Below, piece by piece: positions 33,127-40,233 of a stretch of 64,000 nucleotides of DNA. The notes beneath the pieces were generated by a model. That model searched no databases and was not told the DNA's origin. It saw only the letters and a list, made by a program, of their open reading frames with translations. Both the position numbers and the translations under genes were made by a program. The DNA lies in contig DASVPR010000023.1 in assembly GCA_036389485.1 (NCBI GenBank), positions 62,001-126,000 on the forward strand, in the 5' to 3' direction. This DNA comes from CADCVT01 sp036389485 (lineage in GTDB: Bacteria > Actinomycetota > Thermoleophilia > Solirubrobacterales > Solirubrobacteraceae). Within the stretch, counting starts at the first letter, position 1. Every line of letters begins with the position of its first letter.

Positions 33127-34227
33127 ATGCTCCCCACGCCGCCGCGACCCGACCAGCTCTCCGACGCCGCCGCGAACCTGTTCGACAAGGTCTTCCGCGG
33201 CGGGCTCGCCGACCTGCGCCCGACGCCGGCGAAGATCATCCACGAGCAGGCGAAGTGCACGGTGTTCCGCTACCTGCGCTCGACCGACACGCCGGACCGC
33301 GCGCTGCCCGTCCTGCTCGTGCCTCCGCTGGCCGCGCCGGCGCTCTGCTTCGACCTGCGCCGCGGCCACTCGCTGGCCGAGCACCTGCTCGCGCTCGGGC
33401 ACCCGACGTACCTCGTCGACTACGGCCCGATCTCCTACTCCGACCGCGAGCTGGGGCTGGAGCACTGGGTCGAGGAGGTCATCCCCACCGCGGTGCGGCG
33501 GGTGAGCGAGGATACCGGCGGCGCGCCGGTGCAGCTCGTCGGCTGGTGCCTGGGCGGGATCATGTCGCTGCTCTCGATCGCCGGCGACGAGGAGCTGGCG
33601 GTCAACTCGATCGCGCTCGTCGCGAGCCCGTTCGACTTCACGCGCGTGCGGCTGATGGCGCCGATCCGCCCCATCGCGAACCTGACGCAGGGCGCGGTGC
33701 TCACGCAGGTCTACCGCGCGCTCGGCGGCGCGCCGTCGCCGCTCGTGCGCCGGGCGTTCCGGCTGACGTCGATCGACAAGGAGATCACGAAGCCGATCGC
33801 GATCGCGACCCATCTGCACGACCGCGAATGGCTCGCGCAGGTCGAGGCGGTCGACCACTTCATGTCGCGCATGCACGCGTACCCGGGACGGACCTTCGGC
33901 CAGCTCTACCACCAGTTCTTCCGGGTCAACGACCTCGCGGACGGGCACATGGTCCTCTCCGACCGCGAGATCGACCTCGCCGACGTGCGCGTCCCGGTGC
34001 TGTCGGTGGCCGGCGAGACCGACGTCCTCGCGCCGCAGCCCGCCGTCCACCACGTCGCCGAGCTGTTGCCGAACAGCCCGGACGTCCGCCTCGAGACCGC
34101 GCCCGGCGGCCACCTCGGCGTCCTCACCGGGCGGTCGGCCAAGCGCACGACGTGGCGGTACATCGACGAGTTCTTCGTCGCTCACGGCGCGCCCGCGCTG
34201 CCACTTGAAACCACTCTTGCGGCCTGA
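33127..34227 (+). CDS. PHA synthase-like alpha/beta hydrolase (PhaC class III-like)
   Basis: A 366-residue protein with the PHA synthase lipase box GWCLGG (Cys141 nucleophile instead of Ser), acid Asp299 in AGETDVLAP and His329 in GGHLGVL. Class III PhaC proteins polymerise hydroxyacyl-CoA with a PhaE partner, but no PhaE, PhaA or PhaB is visible here, so polymer synthesis is inference. VYLVDYGPIS-like and HQFFRVNDL blocks also match the family. It lies 17 bp after the STAND ATPase gene. Confidence 0.82.
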   Translation: MLPTPPRPDQLSDAAANLFDKVFRGGLADLRPTPAKIIHEQAKCTVFRYLRSTDTPDRALPVLLVPPLAAPALCFDLRRGHSLAEHLLALGHPTYLVDYGPISYSDRELGLEHWVEEVIPTAVRRVSEDTGGAPVQLVGWCLGGIMSLLSIAGDEELAVNSIALVASPFDFTRVRLMAPIRPIANLTQGAVLTQVYRALGGAPSPLVRRAFRLTSIDKEITKPIAIATHLHDREWLAQVEAVDHFMSRMHAYPGRTFGQLYHQFFRVNDLADGHMVLSDREIDLADVRVPVLSVAGETDVLAPQPAVHHVAELLPNSPDVRLETAPGGHLGVLTGRSAKRTTWRYIDEFFVAHGAPALPLETTLAA

Positions 34228-34241
34228 CGGACACCCCCGGG

Positions 34242-34247
34242 TACGCT
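34242..34247 (+). promoter_or_regulatory. -10 box (TACGCT), leaderless-type
   Basis: TACGCT lies 7 nt before the GTG at 34255; a TTGCGG at 34217-34222 is a possible -35 with a 19-bp spacer. Confidence 0.5.
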
Positions 34248-34254
34248 CGGAATC

Positions 34255-35259
34255 GTGAGCCTTCGGCTTCTCGTTGCCGTCTCCTGCCTCCTCGCGGGGC
34301 TTGCAACGGCGCCTGCGTCCGCGCAGGAGCCGGAGCCGCCGCTCGAGCAGCGCCAGATCATCGCCGCCGGCGTCACCGCGGGCGGGATCGACCTCGGCGG
34401 GCAGAGCGTCGAGCAGGCGACGCAGACGCTCGAGCTGGCTCTGCGCGAGCACGTCTCGCGCGACGTCGTCGTGAAGACCGCGGGGCGCGAGTTCGTGCTC
34501 ACGGCGGCGGAGGCGAAGCTTCGGTTCGACCCGCTGCGGACCGCGAAGCGCGCGTACTACCACGGCCGCGACGAGGGCCCCGGCGAGGTAGGTCTCGCGC
34601 TGAGGCACAGCCCCAAGCGCGTGCGCGCGTTCGCCGAGCGGGTCGACGCCGAAGTCGCGAAGAAGCCGAAGGACGCGAGCGTCCGCATCACGCTCACCCA
34701 GATCTTCCTGCGCAAGGGGAGGATCGGGCGCACGATCAACGAGCACGAGCTCGCGCGCGTGATCGACAAGCTGCTCGCGGACCCCGCGCTGAACCGCGAG
34801 GTGAAGGTGAAGCTGAACCCGGACCGGCCGGAGGTCCGCACGCGCGACGTCCGCCGCCGCTACCACACGGTGCTCACCATCGACCGCGACCATCTCGTCC
34901 TGCGGCTCTTCAAGCGTCTGCGCCACGCGCGGACGTACGACATCGCGATCGGCCAGGCCGGCTTCGACACGCCGACCGGCCTCTTCACGATCCAGACGAA
35001 GCAGGTCAACCCGGTGTGGCACGTCCCGAACCGGCCGTGGGCGGGGTCGCTCGCCGGGCAGACCATCCCGGGCGGCGCGCCCAACAACCCGCTGAAGGCG
35101 CGGTGGCTCGGCGTGAACGGCTCGGTCGGCATCCACGGGACGGCCGAGGAGTGGTCGATCGGCTCGCGCGCCTCGCACGGGTGCATCCGGATGCGGGTGA
35201 GCGACGTGATCCAGCTCTACCGGCGCGTGCCGGTGGGCACGCCGGTCCTGATCAGGTAG
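34255..35259 (+). CDS. secreted L,D-transpeptidase (YkuD domain)
   Basis: Crosslinks peptidoglycan peptides outside the membrane. The 334-residue protein has a signal peptide (1-23), a PG_binding_4-like domain (about 35-190, VTAGGIDLGGQSVEQATQTL) and a YkuD catalytic domain (about 205-334) with HGTAEEWSIGSRASHGCIRM, where Cys310 is the nucleophile. Its own TACGCT promoter allows expression apart from the upstream genes. The 3' end overlaps the convergent Fur gene by 8 bp. Confidence 0.94.
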   Translation: MSLRLLVAVSCLLAGLATAPASAQEPEPPLEQRQIIAAGVTAGGIDLGGQSVEQATQTLELALREHVSRDVVVKTAGREFVLTAAEAKLRFDPLRTAKRAYYHGRDEGPGEVGLALRHSPKRVRAFAERVDAEVAKKPKDASVRITLTQIFLRKGRIGRTINEHELARVIDKLLADPALNREVKVKLNPDRPEVRTRDVRRRYHTVLTIDRDHLVLRLFKRLRHARTYDIAIGQAGFDTPTGLFTIQTKQVNPVWHVPNRPWAGSLAGQTIPGGAPNNPLKARWLGVNGSVGIHGTAEEWSIGSRASHGCIRMRVSDVIQLYRRVPVGTPVLIR

Positions 35260-35689
35260 ACGCCCTGCACCGCGGGCACCGTCCGCGGAGCACGACGTCG
35301 TGCGAGTCGACGCTCCAGCTCAGCCGCTCGGCGAGCTGCGCGATCGCGCCCTCGAGCTGCTCGTCCTCGTAGGAGGCGACGCTGCCGCAGCGGTCGCAGA
35401 CGATGTGGTGGTGGTGCTCGCCGCCGGCGTGCGCCGGCTCGTAGCGGACGACGCCCTCGCCGGCGTCGAGGCGCTGCACGAGCCGCAGCTCGTCGAGGAC
35501 CTCGAGCGCGCGGTAGACGGACGCGAGGCTGATCTCGTGGCCCTCGGCGGTCAGCGCCTCCTCGATCTGCTTGGCGCTCAGGCAGCAGTGCTGCCGGCCG
35601 AGCAGCTCGACGACCGTGCGCCGCGCCGGCCCCGCGCGGTAGCCCTCGCGTTCGAGGGTCGTGAATGCGTGGTCGGTCCAGTCGCCCAC
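35252..35689 (-). CDS. Fur family metalloregulator
   Basis: A 145-residue regulator. The winged helix (about 1-80) contains LSAKQIEEALTAEG and ISLASVYRALEVLDE. The dimer and metal domain has the His cluster GGEHHHHIVCDRCG plus a second CPRC pair near the end, giving the four structural-zinc cysteines. Whether it senses iron, zinc or peroxide cannot be told. GTG start with a TAACCT box 7 nt upstream. Confidence 0.93.
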   Translation of the reverse strand: MGDWTDHAFTTLEREGYRAGPARRTVVELLGRQHCCLSAKQIEEALTAEGHEISLASVYRALEVLDELRLVQRLDAGEGVVRYEPAHAGGEHHHHIVCDRCGSVASYEDEQLEGAIAQLAERLSWSVDSHDVVLRGRCPRCRAST

Positions 35690-35696
35690 GCGTCCC

Positions 35697-35702
35697 AGGT
35701 TA
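35697..35702 (-). promoter_or_regulatory. -10 box (TAACCT) for the fur-family gene, leaderless-type
   Basis: On the minus strand TAACCT is 7 nt before the GTG at 35689. Confidence 0.5.
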
Positions 35703-35713
35703 GGACGCGCGCG

Positions 35714-37126
35714 TCAGGCGGTCGCGGGCACCGGCTCGCGGCGCACGCCCTTGATGCGCGGGATGGCGAGCGCGGACGCGAGCGCGATGAGCGCGACGAG
35801 CGCGGAGAGACCGAACGCCTCGGTGTAGGCGTGTTCGGTCGGGATCGGACCGGCGCCGATCGTGTCCGCGGTCAGCATCGCGGTCACGACGGCGGAGCCG
35901 AACGCGCCGCCGGCCGTGCGGGTGATGGTGTTGATCCCGGTCGCGATCCCGACGTCGCGCCGGTCGACCGCGCCGACGATGAGGTTCGCCATCGCCGCGA
36001 AGGCGAACGAGATGCCGGCGCCCATGAGGATCCCGGCGGCCATGAACTCCCAGACGTGCTCGTGCGCCGCGGCGAGGAGCGCGAACGACAGCCCGGCGAG
36101 GATGGTGCCGAGGGCGAGCATCGCGCGGAACCCGTAGCGGTTGCCGAGCTTGCCGCCGAGCGGGCCGGCGAAGAGCATCGTCAGCGCGCTCGGGAGCATG
36201 ACCAGGCCCGCGCCGGTGACGCTGAAGCCGAAGCCGTAGCCCGTGCTCTTCGCGGCCTGGGCGAACTGCGGGATGAGCAGGAACGACCCGAACATCGACG
36301 CGCCGACGAGGAAGCCGGTCGCGTTCGTGGCGAGGACCGGGCGGTTTTTGAGGATCCGCATGTCGACGAGCGGCTGCGCCGTGCGCAGCTGCAGCTGGAC
36401 GAACGCGACCAGGACCAGCACGCCGCCGCCGATGAGCCCGAGGACGTTCAGCGAGCCCCAGCCCCAGTCGTTGGCCTTGGTGATGCCGAGCAGCAGGGCG
36501 ACGAGGCCGGCCGACATGACGGCCGCGCCGCGCCAGTCGATGCGCGTGCGCTCGCGCGCCGGCGACGGCGGGACGAGGAAGAAGACGGCGGCCGCGGCGG
36601 GCAGCGCCATCAGGCCGATCCAGAAGAGGAGCGAGAGGTGCGCGTGGTCGACGATCAGGCCCGACAGCGGCATCCCGATGCCGCCGCCGATGCCGAACAT
36701 CGCGGAGATCAGGCCGATCGCGGTCGCGCGCTTCTCGGGCGGCAGCTCGTCGTTGACGATGCCGAACGCCAGCGGGAACACGCCGCCGGCGACGCCCTGC
36801 ACGACCCGGCCGGCGATGAGGACCTCGATCGAGCCCGCGAGCGCGCAGACGATCGAGCCGAGGCCGAAGACGGCCAGGACCGCGGTGAGGACCCGCGCCT
36901 TGCCGAAGATGTCGCCGAGCTTGCCCGCGAGCGGCGTGCACACCGACGCCGAGAGGAGGTAGCCGGTGAGGACCCACGCCGACGAGGACTGCGTCGTGCC
37001 GTACTCGTCGGTGATGTGCGGCAGGGCCGGCGCGACCGTCGTCTGGGAGAGCGCGTAGGCCAGCGCCGCGAGGAGGAGTGCGCCGAGGACGGGGGCGACG
37101 GGCTTTCCGTGGACGGTGTGGGTCAT
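35714..37126 (-). CDS. MFS transporter, DHA2 type
   Basis: A 470-residue exporter with about 14 hydrophobic segments. Helix 1 has LSQTTVAPALPHI, the loop 2-3 motif is AGKLGDIFGKARVL, and GIGMPLSGLIVDHAHLSLLFW is the antiporter motif in helix 5. Divergent from a TetR regulator with two inverted repeats in between, the classical arrangement of a repressor-controlled drug efflux pump. Substrate unknown. Confidence 0.92.
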   Translation of the reverse strand: MTHTVHGKPVAPVLGALLLAALAYALSQTTVAPALPHITDEYGTTQSSSAWVLTGYLLSASVCTPLAGKLGDIFGKARVLTAVLAVFGLGSIVCALAGSIEVLIAGRVVQGVAGGVFPLAFGIVNDELPPEKRATAIGLISAMFGIGGGIGMPLSGLIVDHAHLSLLFWIGLMALPAAAAVFFLVPPSPARERTRIDWRGAAVMSAGLVALLLGITKANDWGWGSLNVLGLIGGGVLVLVAFVQLQLRTAQPLVDMRILKNRPVLATNATGFLVGASMFGSFLLIPQFAQAAKSTGYGFGFSVTGAGLVMLPSALTMLFAGPLGGKLGNRYGFRAMLALGTILAGLSFALLAAAHEHVWEFMAAGILMGAGISFAFAAMANLIVGAVDRRDVGIATGINTITRTAGGAFGSAVVTAMLTADTIGAGPIPTEHAYTEAFGLSALVALIALASALAIPRIKGVRREPVPATA

Positions 37127-37130
37127 GAGG

Positions 37131-37153
37131 CGGAAGTGGAGGCTCCGCTTCCG
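37131..37153. promoter_or_regulatory. TetR operator candidate 1 (CGGAAGTGGA inverted repeat)
   Basis: CGGAAGTGGA-ggc-TCCGCTTCCG is a 10-bp inverted repeat with one mismatch. It lies between the MFS start codon (37126) and its likely -10 TATTCT (37164-37169, minus strand), where a bound repressor would block the pump's transcription. Confidence 0.65.
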
Positions 37154-37163
37154 GAGCGCGTCC

Positions 37164-37169
37164 AGAATA
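37164..37169 (-). promoter_or_regulatory. -10 box (TATTCT) for the MFS gene
   Basis: On the minus strand TATTCT lies 37 nt before the ATG at 37126, upstream of operator 1. This gene therefore has a leader, unlike most neighbours. Confidence 0.35.
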
Positions 37170-37180
37170 GCGGGTCCGCG

Positions 37181-37205
37181 CCGGAAGCGGAACGATTCCT
37201 TCCGG
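37181..37205. promoter_or_regulatory. TetR operator candidate 2 (CCGGAAG...CTTCCGG)
   Basis: CCGGAAG and CTTCCGG form perfect 7-bp arms around 11 bp, repeating the CGGAAGCGGA half-site of operator 1. It lies in the -35/-10 region of the TetR gene (TAGGCT at 37214-37219), consistent with autoregulation. Confidence 0.6.
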
Positions 37206-37213
37206 CTCATCGC

Positions 37214-37219
37214 TAGGCT
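37214..37219 (+). promoter_or_regulatory. -10 box (TAGGCT) for the TetR gene, leaderless-type
   Basis: TAGGCT lies 6 nt before the GTG at 37226. Confidence 0.5.
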
Positions 37220-37225
37220 TGGCGC

Positions 37226-37852
37226 GTGGCCACCACGAGGATCGAGCCCGCGCGCGCGCTGCGCGCCGACGCCGAGCGCAACCGCCGCCGGATCCTCGAC
37301 GCCGCGCGCGCCGTCTTCGCGGAGCACGGGCTGGGCGTGGGGGTGGACGCGGTCGCGCGGGAGGCGGGCGTCGGGGTCGGCACGCTCTACCGCCGCTTCC
37401 CGACGAAGCAGGACCTGCTGCGGGCGATCGTCGAGGACCGCGTGGAGCAGCTGGTCGCGCGCCTGGAGGCCGCCGCGGCCGTCGACGACCCCTGGGACTC
37501 GTTCGCCGCGGCCGCCGAGGCGTTCGCGGGCGCGATCGCGCGTGACCGCGCGTTCTTCGAGGTCGTCCAAGCGGTCGAGCCGGGGACCGCGCACGCCAAG
37601 CGGCAGCGGACGCTGAAGGCGATCGCGCCGATCCTGCGCCGCGCGCAGAAGGAGGGCGTCGTGCGCGACGACCTCGTCATCGAGGACTTCCCGGCGATCT
37701 GCGCGATCGCCGCCCGCCTGCCGGCCTGGCGCCTGGAGCAGCAGCCGGACCTCTGGCGGCGCTACCTCGGCGTCGTCCTCGACGGCGTGCGCCCCGAGGC
37801 GGCCCATCCGCTGCCGCATCCGCGGCCGCGGCGCCCGAAGCCGCCGGCCTGA
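37226..37852 (+). CDS. TetR/AcrR family regulator of the divergent MFS pump
   Basis: A 208-residue repressor-type protein. The HTH (about 17-65) has RILDAARAVFAEHG and EAGVGVGTLYRRFPTKQDLLRA. The C-terminal ligand domain has AFFEVVQAVEPG and a Pro/Arg-rich end. Divergent position and the repeated CGGAAG half-sites in the 99-bp gap make it the likely local regulator of the MFS gene. GTG start six nt after a TAGGCT box. Confidence 0.92.
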   Translation: MATTRIEPARALRADAERNRRRILDAARAVFAEHGLGVGVDAVAREAGVGVGTLYRRFPTKQDLLRAIVEDRVEQLVARLEAAAAVDDPWDSFAAAAEAFAGAIARDRAFFEVVQAVEPGTAHAKRQRTLKAIAPILRRAQKEGVVRDDLVIEDFPAICAIAARLPAWRLEQQPDLWRRYLGVVLDGVRPEAAHPLPHPRPRRPKPPA

Positions 37853-37855
37853 GCC

Positions 37856-37947
37856 GCGCCGCTCTTCCCGCTGCGAGGCGCCGGAGCCGGGCGCCTCAGC
37901 GGCGCCGCTCTTCCCGCTGCGAGGCGCCGGAGCCGGCCGCCTCAGCG
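37856..37947. repeat. 46-bp tandem duplication carrying hairpins (terminator region)
   Basis: Two 46-bp copies (37856-37901 and 37902-37947) differ at one base. Copy 1 holds a 13-bp stem, CCGCTG-AGGCGCC paired with GGCGCCTCAGCGG, with a 2-nt bulge at 37868-37902. Copy 2 holds the same hairpin, weakened by the change. They fill the gap between the convergent TetR and SGNH hydrolase genes and probably terminate both transcripts. Confidence 0.7.
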
Positions 37948-37953
37948 GCGTCT

Positions 37954-38643
37954 CTACTTCGCCGCGGGCGCCGGCGGGGGCAGGACGCCGTCCGCCTCGA
38001 GCCGCGCGACGATCGCCGCGGCGACGAGCCTCGCTCCGGGCCACCAGAGGTGGACGCCGTCGTCGGAGCGGATCTTCTCCACGACCCCCGGCGAGGTCTC
38101 GGCCTCGGCGACGAAGACGCCGTCCGGCGTGAGGATCGGCCGGGTGTCGATGATCGTGATCCCGCGCGCGCGGAGGATCGCCGCGTTGACCCCGGCGATG
38201 ATCGGCGTCAGGAAGCTCTCGACCGGCGCGGGCAGCGTCAGCCAGTAGACGCGCTCGACGCCGCCGCGCCTCCACGTCCGCGCGAGGCGCTCGACGCGCT
38301 TCGCGTACCGCACCCGCCAGCGAGCGCCGCAGCACCGCGCCCCGCCGATCGGGAACGCCTCGTTGGCGCCCATCGCCATCACCACGACGCCGGGCCGCTT
38401 GCGCTTCGTCTGGCGCGTCGCGTACTCCTGCCAGTCGAAGAGGTGCGGCTTCGTGAGGCCGGTCGCGACGCGGACGTCGGAGATCACGGTCGCCCGCCCG
38501 GCCGGCTGCAGCGCCGCGCGCAGCTGACGGTCGGTGAGCAGCATCATCGAGTCGCCCGTCGCGAGGATGCGCGGGCGGGCCGCCGCCGCGGGCGCGGCGG
38601 CCAGGAGGAGGACGAGGAGAGCGGCGAGGAGCGTGCGTGTCAT
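37954..38643 (-). CDS. secreted SGNH/GDSL hydrolase
   Basis: A 229-residue exported esterase-like protein. A signal peptide (1-22) is followed by block I ATGDSMM (Ser32), block III MAMGANEAF, and block V SDDGVHLWWPGA with the Asp-x-x-His pair. DUF459-like SGNH proteins of this form act on surface glycans or lipids, for example O-acetyl groups. The ATG overlaps the stop of a second SGNH gene by 4 bp, so the pair is co-translated. Confidence 0.85.
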   Translation of the reverse strand: MTRTLLAALLVLLLAAAPAAAARPRILATGDSMMLLTDRQLRAALQPAGRATVISDVRVATGLTKPHLFDWQEYATRQTKRKRPGVVVMAMGANEAFPIGGARCCGARWRVRYAKRVERLARTWRRGGVERVYWLTLPAPVESFLTPIIAGVNAAILRARGITIIDTRPILTPDGVFVAEAETSPGVVEKIRSDDGVHLWWPGARLVAAAIVARLEADGVLPPPAPAAK

Positions 38644-39452
38644 GCCACGGCCACGACCACTTTCGCATCCCGCCGCATCCACGCGCCGGTCCACGGCCGG
38701 CGGCGGACCCCGCGGAGGTCGAAGAAGCGCCAGCCCGGGACGCCTCGCATCCGCGGCGCGCGGGCGAGCTGCCGCGCGCGGGTGCACGCGATCCGGTCCG
38801 CGCCGCGGGTCACGTAGACGCGCCGGCCGCAGACCTTCCCGGCGCGCTGCGGGTCGCGCGGCAGCGACAGCCGGCGGACCGGCGGGTGGACGAGCGGGTC
38901 GACCCGGCGGCGGACGAGCTCGGCGAACGCGGTCGCGCCCGTGTGGTTGACGTGCAGCCCGTCGCCACTGAACCAGCCGCCGTGCCGCGCGCTGAAGGCG
39001 ACCCAGTCGATCAGCAGCACGCGGTCCGGGAACCGCCGGGCCGCCCACCGCATCGTGGCCTGGGACGAGGCGGAGTTCCGCGGCGTCACGAGCCCGAGGA
39101 CGCGCCGCCGGCCCATGACCCGCAGCGCCCGCCGCATCACCCGGCGCGGGATCGCGCCGTTCGCCCCGAGCGCCAGGATCGCGACCCGCGGCAGCCGCCC
39201 GATCGCCCGCCGCCGCGCGAGCATCGCGACCCCGGCCGCGAACTGCCGGCACCCGCGAGCGTCGGCCTCGAACCCCCGGCGCCCGAGCTTCGGCGCCGCG
39301 AAGATCATCGTCGAGTCGCCGATGATCAGCGGCGGCCGCTCCGCCCGCGGCCGGTGCTTCACGGCGCCCGAGCGCGCGCCCGCGTTGCACGCCGAGGCGG
39401 GCGCGGGGAGCACGGCCAGCAACGCCGCGACGAGGACGAGCCCGCGCCGCAC
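38640..39452 (-). CDS. secreted SGNH-like hydrolase
   Basis: A 270-residue exported protein. A signal peptide (1-21) is followed by PLIIGDSTM (Ser47), AILALGANG and GDGLHVNHTG (Asp-x-x-His), the SGNH set in a divergent version. A very basic C-terminal third (about 185-270) has several Cys (GKVCGRR, RIACTRA). It lies between another SGNH gene and a lipase-like gene. Start GTG, two bases after the preceding stop. Confidence 0.8.
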   Translation of the reverse strand: MRRGLVLVAALLAVLPAPASACNAGARSGAVKHRPRAERPPLIIGDSTMIFAAPKLGRRGFEADARGCRQFAAGVAMLARRRAIGRLPRVAILALGANGAIPRRVMRRALRVMGRRRVLGLVTPRNSASSQATMRWAARRFPDRVLLIDWVAFSARHGGWFSGDGLHVNHTGATAFAELVRRRVDPLVHPPVRRLSLPRDPQRAGKVCGRRVYVTRGADRIACTRARQLARAPRMRGVPGWRFFDLRGVRRRPWTGAWMRRDAKVVVAVA

Positions 39453-40199
39453 CTACGCGGCGGCGGCCAGCGGCGCGGCTCGGCCGGCCAGCGCGTGGGC
39501 GATCGCTCGGTACACGGCCGCGTTGGCGGCCATCCCGATATGCGACGCCTCGACCTCGACGTGCTCGGCGTCCGGGTCCAGGCACGAGCGCCAGTCGACG
39601 ATCCCGTCCGTGCGCGAGTAGACGGAGACGAAGCCGACGTCCGCGGGGAACGGGGCGGCCGCGAGCGCGCGCGTCTCCGCGCAGCAGTCGCCGGACGTGC
39701 AGCCGCGGCCGAAGAGGCCCGGCACGCCGAACGTCCCGAAGACGCCGACGGCGGTCACGTGCGCGCGCACGAGCGGGTGGACGGCGAACTGGTCGACGAG
39801 CGGCGAGCCGAGGCACACGATGCGCTCGACCAGGTCGGGCCGCCGCATCGCGAGGCCGCGGGCGAGCGTCCCTCCGCGCGACTGCCCGACGACCGTCACC
39901 CGGCGCCCCTGCCGCGCCGCCAGGTCCTCCACCGACCTCTCCAGCCGGTCGAGCGCCCGGGTCGCGCAGTCGACGTTGGCGCGCATCCGCGCGCGGCACG
40001 GCCGGTACCCGATCCGCTTCAGCCACCCGGCCATCGTCGCCAGCGAGGGATCGCCCGCCAGGAACCCCGGCACGAGCAGCACCGGCGCGCCGTCGCCGCG
40101 CGGGACGCCCTTCCCCTGCAAAACCGGGTCGCGCCGCAGGGCCGCGTGCTCCAGCGCGACGCGTCCCTCGCGCCAGATCGGGATGCGCAGGTGACGCAC
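39453..40199 (-). CDS. lipase-like alpha/beta hydrolase
   Basis: A 248-residue hydrolase fold protein. The opening VLLVPGFLAGDPSL, nucleophile elbow VVGQSRGG (Ser107), an acid in SVYSRTDGIVDW and the His in ASHIGM form the triad seen in lipase/PGAP1-like enzymes. No signal peptide is clear. Start GTG 40199 is supported by a TAGACT box 8 nt upstream. It is the first gene of the three-hydrolase leftward operon and is divergent from gltX. Confidence 0.82.
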   Translation of the reverse strand: MRHLRIPIWREGRVALEHAALRRDPVLQGKGVPRGDGAPVLLVPGFLAGDPSLATMAGWLKRIGYRPCRARMRANVDCATRALDRLERSVEDLAARQGRRVTVVGQSRGGTLARGLAMRRPDLVERIVCLGSPLVDQFAVHPLVRAHVTAVGVFGTFGVPGLFGRGCTSGDCCAETRALAAAPFPADVGFVSVYSRTDGIVDWRSCLDPDAEHVEVEASHIGMAANAAVYRAIAHALAGRAAPLAAAA

Positions 40200-40207
40200 G
40201 ATCAGGA

Positions 40208-40213
40208 AGTCTA
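40208..40213 (-). promoter_or_regulatory. -10 box (TAGACT) for the hydrolase operon, leaderless-type
   Basis: On the minus strand TAGACT lies 8 nt before the GTG at 40199; only 7 bp separate it from the gltX -10 box on the other strand. Confidence 0.5.
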
Positions 40214-40220
40214 TGGCTTG

Positions 40221-40226
40221 TATGGT
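40221..40226 (+). promoter_or_regulatory. -10 box (TATGGT) for gltX, leaderless-type
   Basis: TATGGT lies 7 nt before the GTG at 40234 and covers the alternative ATG at 40222. Confidence 0.5.
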
Positions 40227-40233
40227 CAGACCG

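Noticed and set aside
33127..34227. Complete PHA polymer operon
   Set aside because: Only a PhaC-like protein is present; no phaE, phaA, phaB or phasin gene is adjacent.
35300..37216. 638-codon plus-strand frame over fur and the MFS gene
   Set aside because: Same antisense composition; the minus strand carries recognisable Fur and MFS motifs.
40213..40224. ATG 40213 or 40222 as the gltX start
   Set aside because: Both lie at or within the -10 box and lengthen the short N-terminus before the PSPTG motif; GTG 40234 fits better.
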